From assembly GCF_013386165.1 (NCBI RefSeq), contig NZ_JACAOS010000033.1, forward strand, positions 111,211 to 175,210: a stretch of DNA of 64,000 nucleotides, written 5' to 3'. Shown in pieces: positions 1 through 10,400 of the stretch. Positions within the stretch are counted from its first letter, which is position 1. The number at the start of each line of letters is the position of its first letter. The notes below the pieces were generated by a model. That model had not been told where the DNA came from, made no database searches, and was given only the letters and a program-made list of their open reading frames with translations. Both the position numbers and the translations under genes were made by a program. This stretch comes from Pseudomonas gingeri (GTDB lineage Bacteria; Pseudomonadota; Gammaproteobacteria; Pseudomonadales; Pseudomonadaceae).

Positions 1-203
1 CGCTGGCCGCCGCGGGTGTGTCAATCATCATGGTGTCGTCGGAGCTGGCCGAAGTGCTCGGCGTTTCCGACCGCGTGCTGGTGATCGGCGAGGGCCAGCT
101 GCGTGGCGACTTCGTCAACCATGAACTCACCCAGGAACAGGTGCTCGCTGCCGCACTCAGCCAGCCCGGCAGCCATAACAATAATGATCGGAAATCCGCG
201 TAA
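1..203 (+). CDS. xylG: Xylose ABC transporter ATP-binding protein, C-terminal end (partial)
   Basis: Only the last ~66 residues are in the window. The reading frame is open from the left edge and stops at 201-203. The peptide SIIMVSSELAEVLGVSDRV is the conserved segment just after the H-loop of the second ATPase half in monosaccharide ABC transporters, and the short acidic tail ending the protein is usual for the family. The ATPase powers sugar import at the inner membrane. It ends immediately before the permease gene, as in xylFGH operons, so the two are almost certainly one transcription unit. The assignment to xylose rather than ribose or another sugar rests on the neighbouring permease. 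Confidence 0.85.
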   Translation, partial: LAAAGVSIIMVSSELAEVLGVSDRVLVIGEGQLRGDFVNHELTQEQVLAAALSQPGSHNNNDRKSA

Positions 204-1340
204 ATGAATCAGGTCAAACAACTGTTCACCCGCTACAAAATGCTCGCGCTGGTGTTTGCCGTGGTGTTGATCTGGCTGTTTTTCAGCTGGCAGACCGAGG
301 GCGGATTTCTCACCCCGCGCAACCTTTCCAATCTGTTGCGCCAGATGTCCATCACCGGCATTCTCGCCTGCGGCATGGTGCTGGTCATCATCAGTGGCGA
401 GATCGATTTGTCGGTCGGCTCATTGCTGGGCCTGCTCGGTGGCCTGGCGGCCATTCTCGATGTGATTTATCACATTCCACTCCTGGTGAACCTGAGCCTG
501 GTCGCCCTTTGCGGATTGTTGATCGGCCTCGCCAACGGCTACATGGCGGCTTATCTGCGCATACCCTCTTTCATCGTCGGCCTGGGCGGCATGCTGGCTT
601 TCCGAGGCATTTTGCTGGGGATTACCGGCGGCACGACCATCGCTCCGGTAGCGCCGGAGCTGGTGTACATCGGCCAGGGTTACTTGCCCCACACGATCGG
701 CACCGGCCTGGGTGTTCTGTTGTTCGCGCTGACGGTGTTCCTGACCTGGAAACAACGGCGCAATCGCGCCCTTCACGGTCTGGCGGCGCATTCCCTGGTG
801 CGCGACGTCATACGCGTGTTATTGATCGGCGCCGTGCTGGCCGGCTTCGTCCAGACGCTCAACAGCTATGACGGGATTCCCGTGCCGGTCCTGCTTCTGC
901 TGATTCTGCTGGGTGTGTTCAGCTACGTTGCCAGTCAGACCGTGTTCGGTCGCCGCATCTATGCCGTGGGCAGCAATATGGAGGCAACGCGCCTGTCCGG
1001 TATCAATGTACAGGCCGTGAAGCTGTGGATTTTCGGGATCATGGGCGTGATGTGCGCCCTCGCCGGCGTGGTCAATACCGCGCGTCTGGCAGCCGGTTCG
1101 CCTTCGGCTGGCAGCATGGGTGAACTCGACGCCATTGCCGCCTGTTTCATTGGCGGCACCTCGATGCGCGGTGGCTCGGGTACCGTCTACGGTGCCCTCC
1201 TCGGCGCGCTGGTCATCACCAGCCTGGACAACGGCATGTCCATGCTCGACGTCGACAGCTATTGGCAGATGATCGTCAAAGGCAGCATTCTGGTTTTGGC
1301 CGTATGGGTGGATGTCAGTACGCGCACTGGGCGACGTTGA
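204..1340 (+). CDS. xylH: Xylose ABC transporter permease XylH
   Basis: The 378-aa hydrophobic protein has about ten membrane segments and is a BPD_transp_2 family permease. It contains the family signature GEIDLSVGSLLGL near residue 65 and the EAA-like region YAVGSNMEATRLSGINV near residue 255. The length and the long central periplasmic/cytoplasmic insertion around residues 150-220 fit XylH rather than RbsC, which is shorter. Together with XylG and a periplasmic binding protein outside the window it would import D-xylose. The start codon follows the xylG stop directly, indicating translational coupling. It is the last clearly chromosomal core gene before the island begins. Confidence 0.9.
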   Translation: MNQVKQLFTRYKMLALVFAVVLIWLFFSWQTEGGFLTPRNLSNLLRQMSITGILACGMVLVIISGEIDLSVGSLLGLLGGLAAILDVIYHIPLLVNLSLVALCGLLIGLANGYMAAYLRIPSFIVGLGGMLAFRGILLGITGGTTIAPVAPELVYIGQGYLPHTIGTGLGVLLFALTVFLTWKQRRNRALHGLAAHSLVRDVIRVLLIGAVLAGFVQTLNSYDGIPVPVLLLLILLGVFSYVASQTVFGRRIYAVGSNMEATRLSGINVQAVKLWIFGIMGVMCALAGVVNTARLAAGSPSAGSMGELDAIAACFIGGTSMRGGSGTVYGALLGALVITSLDNGMSMLDVDSYWQMIVKGSILVLAVWVDVSTRTGRR

Positions 1341-1354
1341 GCCCAGTTCCTTGG

Positions 1355-1621
1355 CTAGGAACGGTGCCAGAAACGCGGCCAACGACGCTGGAACGAAACC
1401 TTGCGAAACGCCTCCAGCCACTGATCGGCATCGATGGTGCGCTGCTCGGGGTCGAAGCTCAACGCCTGGCGCAAGGCAGGCCAGAGCGGGCGCGGCAGTT
1501 GTGCCGGGCGTCGTAAGGTTCGGTACAGGCCCTGGTCCCTGGCCTTGAGCGCGTCCAGACGATGGAAAGGGTGTATGCCGCTGGCCAGTTCATACAGCAC
1601 GCATAGATGATTTCGGATCAC
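1355..1621 (-). pseudogene. Ser/Thr protein kinase C-lobe remnant
   Basis: The minus strand encodes about 88 residues resembling the end of a Hanks-type kinase: YELASGIHPFHRLDALKAR, then RALSFDPEQRTIDADQWLEAF, the usual subdomain IX-XI region (a Gly-x-HPF segment and a conserved Arg before the last helix). The N-lobe, the catalytic HRD motif and the DFG motif are absent, so this is a 3' fragment and not a working kinase. A shorter and more decayed copy of the same sequence lies near 24110-24190, beyond the biosynthetic cluster. Function of the original gene is not known. Confidence 0.6.
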
Positions 1622-1847
1622 GGGGAATGATCACTTGATGGTCGAATGCCTGAATCAGTATCTGGAGACAAAACCTTCACACCCCAGCAGGGCCCCAGAA
1701 AACACAGGGTGGAAGCCGTTTATTTTCCAAATGAAGTGCACCCACGGTGTAAGTTTCTACACAACGTCCCTGCCCCTAATCCTATGCTTCAAAGCCTTGC
1801 GTACACGATGATTCATCGCGATATTCCAAGCTCTCTGCGCAGAGGAA

Positions 1848-2235
1848 CCACCAGAACGGATTGACCCAATGCCAGCCCTCCCTTGAATGAAGACCTCTTT
1901 TTTAGGGCGACTCCTTCAGCGTCAGGTAAGGATTATCATAGGGTTTCTCGGTAAAAATCAGGCCCGGGTCCTTGAGCAGGTAGCCCTTGATGTCGCGTGT
2001 TTTGCGCGGGCCTTTGATTTCACAGACCCAGATGTTCATGCCCTCTTCGCTCTTGTGGTGCAGACCCAGCTTTTCAAAACAGCGTTGTACCCAACGCCAG
2101 TCGCTGGTCCCCTGCTCCTTGGCCAGGCGTGCGGTTTCAGTGGGTTGTTGGGCATCGTGCTGAAGGATCTTCGGGCTGATCAAAAAAGCCGTCTAGACGA
2201 CGCTGTGAGCGGGTGCGTGGCCGTCGTTAATTACG
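1848..2235 (-). pseudogene. 3' fragment of MOBH relaxase gene (traI)
   Basis: The minus-strand reading matches the last ~95 residues of the intact relaxase at 24277-26151, including GTSDWRWVQRCFEKLGLHH and the terminal segment ending in YDNPYLTL. DNA similarity to the copy at about 24211-24620 begins upstream of the shared stop region and continues until roughly 2235, with scattered substitutions, so it is a diverged copy and not a recent direct repeat. No relaxase catalytic domain is present. Its location on the other side of the NRPS cluster means the cluster is bracketed by relaxase 3' ends. Confidence 0.8.
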
Positions 2236-2271
2236 AAAAATTCGTCGACAGCCGCTGAGAGAACTGGATCG

Positions 2272-2307
2272 GGCAGGCGCAAGCCGAAGGAACGGCTTGC
2301 ACCTGCC
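2272..2307. repeat. Long imperfect inverted repeat (hairpin) at the cluster boundary
   Basis: A 15-nt arm at 2272-2286 pairs with 2293-2307 at 14 of 15 positions around a 6-nt loop. There is no T-run on either side, so it is a poor intrinsic terminator, but it could end luxR transcription on the minus strand or mark a recombination boundary. It lies between the relaxase fragment and luxR. Confidence 0.5.
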
Positions 2308-2345
2308 TGTGTGTACATGCCGTTGTCACCCTTCTGGGTCCCTCC

Positions 2346-3113
2346 TCAATGAAGCAGCCCGAGGATATACGCCTTGACTGCCGCCTCGGTCTTGTTGGCC
2401 GCATTGAGCTTACGCATCGTATTGACCAGATGAAATTTTACGGTGCGGGCATCAATCGACAGGACACAACCAATCTCACTGTAGGTTTTCCCGACTGCCG
2501 TCCACTTCAGCACTTCCTGCTCGCGAGAGGTCAGTTCCTGAGTGGCTTCGGGCACCCGCTTGGGAGTGATCAAATTGGCCATCGTGGAATGCACATTCAT
2601 CGCCACCCACATCATCTTCTTTTCATTCGAAAACATCTCTTTTTCGCTCAGTACCTCTGCAGAGCGCATCAAGGACAACAAGCCGACCGAACCGAAACCA
2701 CCATGCACCGGCATGCACCAACCGTTACATAACCCTACTTGCTGCGCCTCTTCCCAGAACTCCCGCCGGCCAATGGGATTGGTCGCTGACCAAATCAGCG
2801 GCGTGCTGTGTCTTAATCCATGCTGTACCGTAGGATCAATTGCAAAATAATTATTACTGACGTACTTCTCTTCCCAAACTTTCGGAAAATCTGACAGGAG
2901 ATAAAAATCAGGAGCGGTGACAGGAATCGGTATGCGCATACCATAGGAACAGTGTTCAAACCCCAGCTCGGACGCAACCTTTTTCAATCCATCAAATAAT
3001 ACAAACTCCGACTCTGACTCCGTACACAAGCTAAAAATCCTTTCGCGAAACTCGTCCAAATTTCTCACCCTGTTACATATTGGTACGAAAGTGCCGTTCC
3101 AAACCCGTGACAC
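2346..3113 (-). CDS. LuxR-family quorum-sensing transcriptional regulator
   Basis: The 255-aa protein has an N-terminal autoinducer-binding domain and a C-terminal LuxR helix-turn-helix. Conserved ligand-pocket residues are visible: a Tyr/Phe-x-x-D-P segment (YFAIDPTVQHG), the following Trp in PLIWS, and Gly in GFGSVGLLSL. The DNA-binding region TSREQEVLKWTAVGKTYSEI through TVKFHLVNTMRKL is typical. It should bind an acyl-homoserine lactone and act at lux boxes. It diverges from the RsaM-like gene and lies 0.6 kb from a luxI-type gene, so the pair probably forms one circuit controlling the adjacent NRPS cluster. The closest functional group (TofR/CepR/PfvR-like) is inferred from layout only. 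Confidence 0.9.
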   Translation of the reverse strand: MSRVWNGTFVPICNRVRNLDEFRERIFSLCTESESEFVLFDGLKKVASELGFEHCSYGMRIPIPVTAPDFYLLSDFPKVWEEKYVSNNYFAIDPTVQHGLRHSTPLIWSATNPIGRREFWEEAQQVGLCNGWCMPVHGGFGSVGLLSLMRSAEVLSEKEMFSNEKKMMWVAMNVHSTMANLITPKRVPEATQELTSREQEVLKWTAVGKTYSEIGCVLSIDARTVKFHLVNTMRKLNAANKTEAAVKAYILGLLH

Positions 3114-3239
3114 CCTGCGTAGGATCCTCCACTGTAGCCCTGCCTAGGCATCAAAAAACTTGATGGTTCATCAGTCTGCTCCCATCCTTGTGAATAGCGC
3201 GATCATTTCGCAACCTGTAGATATCAATCGAGAACGACT

Positions 3240-3605
3240 ATGCTGGCTCCAGACGGATACATTCGCATGACATTCAGCGACTTCTGCACCTTGTCACTGA
3301 AGCAGGATATCGCCTGGCCTGACTCCTCTCTGTTAGAAGAGCTTCGAGGCCTGGGTCTCAGTGTCGAGTCAGCCGGGTACTGCGAATGGACCGGGGAACG
3401 TACCATACCAAGGGTCAGTCTGGGCTGGAGTTGGTTATGCCACTCCCACTCCGCTACCCCCGTGATCGCTCCTGGAGGCATCAGCTCCAACGTCATGTTA
3501 CGCACCCCCAACGGTTATGACCTCGGCGCCAAGCTGACTGAAGAACTCATTACGACCTGGCTCCATAGCCAACCCTGGCAAGGTGGGGTACCCCGGCCCC
3601 ACTGA
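3240..3605 (+). CDS. RsaM-like (DUF4902) quorum-sensing modulator
   Basis: A 121-aa protein without recognisable DNA-binding motif. The N-terminal DGYIRMTFSDFCTLSL and the segment RVSLGWSWLCHS resemble the RsaM/TofM family (DUF4902), small proteins encoded between luxI and luxR genes in Pseudomonas fuscovaginae and Burkholderia, where they damp AHL production. The position here, between a divergent luxR and a luxI, is the canonical one and supports the call. The stop is followed within 6 bp by the lux-box dyad that precedes luxI. The family assignment is by memory of sequence pattern and context; a profile search with PF16245 would settle it. Confidence 0.65.
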   Translation: MLAPDGYIRMTFSDFCTLSLKQDIAWPDSSLLEELRGLGLSVESAGYCEWTGERTIPRVSLGWSWLCHSHSATPVIAPGGISSNVMLRTPNGYDLGAKLTEELITTWLHSQPWQGGVPRPH

Positions 3606-3610
3606 GCGCA

Positions 3611-3630
3611 CCCTGCCCAAATGGGCAGCT
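3611..3630 (+). promoter_or_regulatory. lux box upstream of luxI
   Basis: The 16-bp core CTGCCCAAATGGGCAG at 3613-3628 is a perfect palindrome and fits the CT-N12-AG rule for LuxR-type binding sites. A possible -10 element (aactat, 3655-3660) would place the dyad centre near -46, close to the usual activator position. No T-run follows, so a terminator reading is less likely. Confidence 0.7.
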
Positions 3631-3689
3631 TATACTGATTGATCTCTTGTGACTAACTATGGATCCAATTTAGACAGTCCGAGAGTCGC

Positions 3690-4307
3690 ATGCTACAGAC
3701 CATAACTGGCACAGCCGCGGAGCTAGGCTCGCGCGTGGAGACGGCACTCGCCTCCTATCGCTACAAGATATTCCTCGAAAAACTAGGTTGGCCGCTCCCC
3801 TCCAAGAATGGAGAGGAAGTGGACGAATTTGATCGAACGGATACTGTTTACGTCATTGCCAAAGATCAATGCGGCGAGATCTGCGGGTGCGCTCGGTTAC
3901 TCCCGACTACGCGCCCGTATTTGCTCCGTGAAATATTTCCGGAACTGATGGGCGATATCCCGCTTCCAAATTCCGCCGACACCTGGGAACTCTCTCGTTT
4001 TTCCGCGACACCGCTTAACGAGCCCAGTAGCAATACAGCTCAGGCCTGGAAAAACACTTGCACACTAGTGGCAGAAACTGTTTCAGCTGCCATCCAACTC
4101 GGCGCCAGTCGTTTAATCGCCTTCTCTGCCGTGGGCAACGAACGTCTCTTGCGGCGTATGGGCGTCAGTGTTCACAGGGTGTCAGCGCCTCAATTGATCG
4201 ATAGCAAACCAGTGCTGGCATTCTGGATTGAAATTGATGAGCAGACTAAAACCGCGCTCAATATAACCTCCCGCTCATCCGCGCCTCTCTTCAAAACGAA
4301 TTCATAG
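3690..4307 (+). CDS. Acyl-homoserine-lactone synthase (LuxI family)
   Basis: The 205-aa protein makes an N-acyl-homoserine lactone from S-adenosylmethionine and acyl-ACP. The invariant family residues are present in order: Arg and Phe in YRYKIF (about residues 24-28), Trp in LGWPLP, the acidic pair in VDEFDRTD, Arg in GCARLLPTT, Phe in REIFPEL, and Glu-x-x-Arg in WELSRF (about residues 106-109). The length is normal. The start ATG lies about 60 bp after the lux-box dyad, implying autoinduction by the neighbouring LuxR. The intervening RsaM-like gene would limit that loop. The acyl chain length cannot be told from sequence. Confidence 0.92.
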   Translation: MLQTITGTAAELGSRVETALASYRYKIFLEKLGWPLPSKNGEEVDEFDRTDTVYVIAKDQCGEICGCARLLPTTRPYLLREIFPELMGDIPLPNSADTWELSRFSATPLNEPSSNTAQAWKNTCTLVAETVSAAIQLGASRLIAFSAVGNERLLRRMGVSVHRVSAPQLIDSKPVLAFWIEIDEQTKTALNITSRSSAPLFKTNS

Positions 4308-4406
4308 TATTCAGGAAAAGCACGCCTCTCGCTCATCGTGCGTAACACCCTCACTCTTGGTGCTCTCACAATGCTCTGTAGGCCGGCCGTCAGGTTGTTT
4401 TAGACA

Positions 4407-4421
4407 GTAAACAAAGTTTAC
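4407..4421. promoter_or_regulatory. Palindrome upstream of the NRPS gene
   Basis: GTAAACAAAGTTTAC is a perfect 6-bp inverted repeat with a 3-bp spacer, 63 bp before the NRPS start. It does not fit the lux-box CT-N12-AG rule. It could be an operator for another regulator; no binding protein can be named. Confidence 0.3.
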
Positions 4422-4483
4422 CCACTCGCTCTTTTTCAGTGTTGTCGACATCGACTTGAAACCACGCAGGATTCCCTTGAAAA

Positions 4484-7400
4484 ATGAATAGCCATCATTA
4501 CCCGCTCTCTGTCGGGTCTCACCCTGCCCTCCCTCTATCCACCGCCCAGCGCGGAGTGTGGGTGGCACAGCGCATAGACCCCAGTAACCCTCGTTATAAC
4601 TGTGCGGGCTATCTTGAGATTGTGGGAGCCATTGATACCGATCTTCTTCAGCAGGCAATTGTCCTTGCGTTGCAGGAGACCGAGGCGTTACGGGTACGGT
4701 TCGTCGAGGAGCAGGGTGAGCCCTGGCAAATCATTGATCCACATAGCCCTCAGCCGCTGACAGTCGTTGACCTAAGCGAGCAACCTGATGCTCAGCAAAC
4801 GGCCCTGTCATGGATGAAGCGCGACCTGGGTACTGCCCAAGACCTCGTCCACTCTCAACTGCACCTGCATGCGCTGTTCAAGCTGGGCCCAGAGCATTCA
4901 TTCTTTTACCTTCGTTACCACCATATCCTGATGGATGGCTACGGCCAGACCCTTTATTGGCGTCGTATCGGTGAAATATACAGTGCCTTGTCGGCCCAAC
5001 AGCAATACCCCCTTTCCAGCGCCCACCCACTGTCAGTGATTCTGGCAGACGAAGCCGAGTATGAGGCAAGCGCCAGACATGAGGACGATCGGCAGGCATG
5101 GCTGGACAAGCTACTGCAACCGCCTGCGGCCTTGCAGCTGTCCGATAACGTTGCCCTGTCCAACCGCGGAATGCGGCGCCTGAGCGCTCCACTGCCCAAA
5201 CCGTTGGAAATAGCCTTACAAGCCCGTGCTAAATCCACCGGTACAGGCTGGTCGGTGCTGATCATCACAGCCATCGCGATCTATATCCGCAAGCTAAGCA
5301 GCAGCAATGACCTGCTGCTCACCTTGCCCGTTTCTGCGCGTTTGAACGCTGCCGCGCGTTCGACACCCACCATGCTGGCCAATGAACTGCCACTGCGCCT
5401 GAACGTGAGTGCCCATTCGTCCTTCAAGGAACTGGTGCACGACATCACACGTAACATCGGCTTCGCGCTCGCCCACCAGCGTTACCGTGGCGAGGCCTTG
5501 CACCGCGATCAACAGCGTAGCGGTGCGCGCAGTCGCTTGAGCGGGCCAGTCATCAACGTCATTTCCTTTGACCAGGATGTTCGCTTCGGCGACTGCCCGA
5601 CCATCCCGCACTATCTGTCGACCGGCCCGGTGGAGGACCTGCTGATCGGCTGTTACGGGCGAGCCGACGGTAGCGGGCTTCAACTGTTTTTCGACGCAAA
5701 CCCGGGGCGCTATAGCCAGGCGGACCTGAAAGCTCATCAGGATCGCTTTCTGCAAGTACTGAGTGCGCTACTGAACGCAGAGCCCGATCAGCCCATCCAT
5801 GGAGTCGATGGCCTATTACCCGTCGAACACAGTCTACTGGCGAAATGGAACGCGACTGAACGCCCCTATGACTTGAACCGCAGCCTGGATCAGCTCTGGG
5901 ACGAACAAGCACAGCGAACGCCGGATCGCATTGCGGTCACCGGCCCCTCCGGCACACTGACCTATGGCGAGTTGCAAAGCGAGGTCAATCGCTTGAGCGC
6001 CCATCTGGTTACCTTGGGGGTACGGCCCGGGCAAAGAGTGGGAGTCTGCGATGTACGCTCTTTGGAGATGGTCATCGCTCTGCTCGCCGTCCTTAAAGTC
6101 GGTGCCGCCTACGTGCCACTCGATCCGGAACTGCCGAGCGAGCGCCTGGACTTTCAGGTCGAGGACGCCCAGTTGGTCATGGTCCTGACCCGCAGCACCT
6201 TGAGCAATACCCTCGCGGCACTGCAGAGCAGTGGATGCCGGACCCTCTGTGTCGATCGGACCCTGCCGGACCTGCCCCATCCAGGCGCTCCCCTGGAGCA
6301 CATCGCCAACCCGCAGAACGCCGCCTATGTCATCTACACTTCGGGGTCGACCGGGCAACCCAAAGGGGTCGAGGTTCCCCATCGAGGGGTGGTGAATCGC
6401 ATTCTCTGGATGCAGGAGCAGTACTCGCTGCAAGCTGACGACTGCGTGCTGCAAAAGACCCCGTTCACCTTTGATGTCTCGGTCTGGGAATTTTTCTGGC
6501 CGCTGCTGTTTGGCTGTCAACTGGTACTGGCCGAACCCGGTGCGCACAAAGACCCGCGTCGCATTGCTCAGCTGATTCGTGACTACAGAGTAACCACCCT
6601 GCACTTCGTGCCCTCCATGCTCGATCTCTTTCTCGAAGAGCCCGAATTGTCAGGGGCCATACCATTACGTCGTGTGTTTTGCAGCGGCGAGGCGCTGCGC
6701 GCAGGCACCGTAAAAGCCTTCTTCGACACCTTCCCCCCATCGACCGCAGTTGCCTTGCACAACCTCTATGGCCCGACCGAAGCGTCCATCGATGTTACCC
6801 ACTGGACCTGTTCGGCATCCGATGCCCAGGGCTCGGTACCCATTGGCCACCCGGTTGCCAATACCCGTTTGCACATCCTCGACGAGGCCGGGCAACCGGT
6901 CCCAATCGGGACCGTGGGCGAGCTGTACATCAGTGGTGTACAGGTTGCGCTGGGCTACATCAATAGGCCGGAAATCAACGCCATGCGGTTCTTGCCTGAT
7001 GCCGACGGCCAGGGCCAGGTCTATCGCACCGGTGATCTGGCTCGTTACCGTCGGGATGGCGCCATCGAGTTCCTCGGACGCATGGACGACCAAGTCAAGA
7101 TCCGCGGATTCCGTATTGAACCCGGGGAAATCGAAAGCGTATTGATGAGCCACGAGCGCGTTGCGCTGGCAGCCGTGACCGCCTGGCAGCCGCCACTCGG
7201 AGAGCTTCGTCTTGTGGCCTATGTTGTCGCCAGCGCCAGTCAAACCCCGTCGACAAAAGAGCTGGTTGATCACCTGTCGATCAGCCTGCCTGAGTACATG
7301 GTCGCGCAGCACTTCGTATTTCTCGATGCACTGCCCCTTTCTCGAAACGGCAAGCTGGATCGTGGTGCATTGCCGGCGCCAATGATTGAGCAAACCCGCG

Positions 7401-10400
7401 CCGTGTTGTCACTCGATACGCCTGAGGAACATCTGCTGGGCGCTATCTGGCAGAACCTGTTGGGCATCGACTCGCCCGATCCCGAGCTGTCGTTTTTTGC
7501 GCTGGGGGGAGATTCAATGCTCGCCATCCGCGCCCGCTCGCTGGCCGAACAACAGGGTTACAGCTTCAACGTACAGGACGTTTTCAACTACCCGACCCTG
7601 CGCCAGTTGGCCACGCATCTGCGACCGTTCAACCGTGAAATACCGGTCATCCGTGCTGAACCTTTCGATATGTTGCGTCCCCAAGATCGTTCACGGCTGC
7701 CGGCCGGCCTGGTGGATGCCTATCCTCTGTCCGCGATGCAAGGCGGGATGATCTACCACGCGGAGCTGGCCCGGGACAGCTCGGTATACCGGGTGGTAAC
7801 CAGCCTGCATATCGGCACCCGCTTTGACGAAACGTTGTTGCGCAACGCCATCGCCGCCACCGTGCAGCGGCATCCGGTACTACGTACGCGCTTCGACCTT
7901 TCAACCTTCAGCGAGCCCTTGCAACTGGTGCAGGAGCACGCCACCGCGCCCGTTGAAGTGATTGAGACCCTGCTAGGACAGCCCTCAGCCGCGATCGACA
8001 TGCACCTGGCAACCTGGGTCGATCAAGCCAAGCATCATCATTTCGAACTGTCCAACGCCGCCTTGATGGCCTTCACCGTCCACCTTCGCGCAGCCGATGC
8101 CTTCCAGCTGTCCGTGATCGAACACCACGTCATCCTCGACGGTTGGAGCGATGCGGCGATGCTGGAAGAAATCATTGAACGTTACGCCGCGGCACTGGAA
8201 GGCCAGGACCTCTGGCTGCCTCAGTTGCCATCCTCCTACCGCGACTTCGTGGCGGCCGAGCGCGAGGCCCTGCTTGACGAATCATCGCGGGACTTCTGGC
8301 AGCAGCGGCTGGTTGGCAGCGAACCTACCCTCCTGCCACGTGCCAGCGACAAAACCTTGGGCAGTAACGCCACTCGACACAAGGCGTTCGAAGTTAGCGT
8401 TGCGCCTGTACTACTGGACCAATTGCAGCAAGTGGCACGAGCACAAGCCCTGCCCTTGAAAAGCCTGTTAGCGGCGGCCCACCTAGCCGTCCAGCGCCTA
8501 GTAGGTAACACAGAGCAGGTGGTCACCGGAATGGTGGTCAATGCCCGCTTGGAAGAGGACGGCGGTGACGCCGTGTTGGGAGTATTCCTTAATACACTGC
8601 CGCTGTGCATCGACACCCGGGAGCAAAGCCTGCTCAACCTGGCTCGGCTAGCCTTTGCTTTCGAACGCGATGCGGCCCCCCATCGGCGCTTCCCGTTTAC
8701 CGAGATTGAACAACTGGCCGATGGCCTTCAGCTGGACAGCTATGTAAATTTCATCGATTTTCACAGCCTGTGGAAACACCGAGACGCCAACGGCGCGCTG
8801 ATTCGTCATGGTATCGGTGTGGCAGAAACCAACTACCCTTTGGCCGTGAATTTCCTGATCGACCCAGTCAGCGGTCATTTGCGGGCATGGCTGGACTGTG
8901 ACCTGAACACCCTGGATGAAGCTTTCTGCAACCGGCTCACCGGCTATTACGGCAAAGCACTGAGTGCCCTTGTGGAACAGGGTGAGCAATCGGTCGCCGA
9001 ACTGGCACTGATGGAGCCAGCTGAACAGGCCAGGATTGATGACTGGAACCGTACAGACGTCGATTTCAACCGAGCCGCTACTGTGCACGGCCTGTTCGAA
9101 GAGCAGGTCGACCGCACCCCTGATGCCATCGCACTGGCCCACCGCGATAGCGAAATCAGCTATCTGGCACTCGATGCTCAAGCCAATCGCCTGGCCCACC
9201 ATCTCATCGCGGGAGGGCTCAAGCCAGGGAGCCTGGTAGGCGTCAGCCTCTACCGGGGCATCGATATGGTGATGGCGATCCTCGCCGTGCTCAAGGCCGG
9301 CTGCGCCTATGTACCGCTCGACCCTGAATATCCCTATCAGCGTCTGGCCTTCATCGCCGAGGATTCCGGCCTGGCCGCCCTCATCGCGCAGCAGAGCTGC
9401 CAGATTATTGATCTGGTCAAACACAACGTACTGATCGACCGTGACAAAGCCACCCTTTCGCAGCGTCCAAGCCATCGTCCCCGCCTGGATCTGGACGCCG
9501 AAGCCACGGCCTACGTGATCTATACATCCGGCTCAACCGGTTTACCCAAAGGCACGGTCATTCGCCATCGCAACGTCACCAACTTTTTCGAAGGCATGGA
9601 CCGACGTATCGGATGCACGGCACAAGATACCGTACTGGCACTCACCAGTATGTCCTTTGATATCTCCGTACTGGAATTGCTCTGGCCCTTGGTACGAGGG
9701 GCCAAGGTAGTGGTTGCCGGGGAACGGATCATCCAGAACCTGGCGCCAGATCCACAAGTCGCGGCACGCCCTCTGGGGCTGAGTCTGTTCTTTTTCTCGG
9801 CAGGTGCTGCCGATGATCAGCGCCAGGAAGGTTATCGCCTCTTGATCGAAGGGGCAAAGGCAGCGGACGCCATGGGCCTGGAAGCCATATGGACACCGGA
9901 GCGGCACTTCCACGAATTTGGCGGGCTCTACCCCAACCCGTCAGTCATGTCCGCCGCGCTGGCGGCCGTGACTCAGCGGATCGCCATACGCTGCGGTAGC
10001 GTTGTCGCCCCCTTGCACGATACGTTGCGCCTGGCAGAAGAGTGGTCGCTGGTCGACAACCTCTCGCAGGGACGGGTCGGACTGGCTTTCGCCTCAGGCT
10101 GGAACGCCAATGACTTTGCCTTGGCGCCAGAGGCCTATGGCAATCGCAAACAGCAGATGCTTGAGCAAATCGACGAGTTCAAGCGTCTCTGGCGAGGCGA
10201 GGCGCTCGAACGAGTCAATGGCAACGGGGAACGCGTGGCGCTGCGCATTTTTCCACGCCCCGTCCAATCAGAACCGCCGATGTGGCTGACATCGGCTGGT
10301 GCGGTTGAAACCTTCGAGCGTGCGGGCGCAAGCGGAGCAAATCTACTGACCCACCTGCTGGGCCAGGACATCGACGAACTCGCGCGAAAGATCAGCGCCT

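Noticed and set aside
408..1421. Long open frames on the strand opposite xylH and similar mirror frames opposite the NRPS, P450 and ICE genes
   Set aside because: They are antisense shadows of high-GC coding sequence, without start signals or protein-like composition.
2272..2307. Long hairpin as an ICE attachment site or a rho-independent terminator
   Set aside because: There is no T-run, no second copy in the window and no tRNA or integrase nearby, so neither role can be supported; it is kept only as an inverted repeat.
4380..4400. GGCCGGCC-centred sequence as a second lux box before the NRPS
   Set aside because: The flanking CT and AG are 14 bases apart, not 12, and the arms do not pair well.
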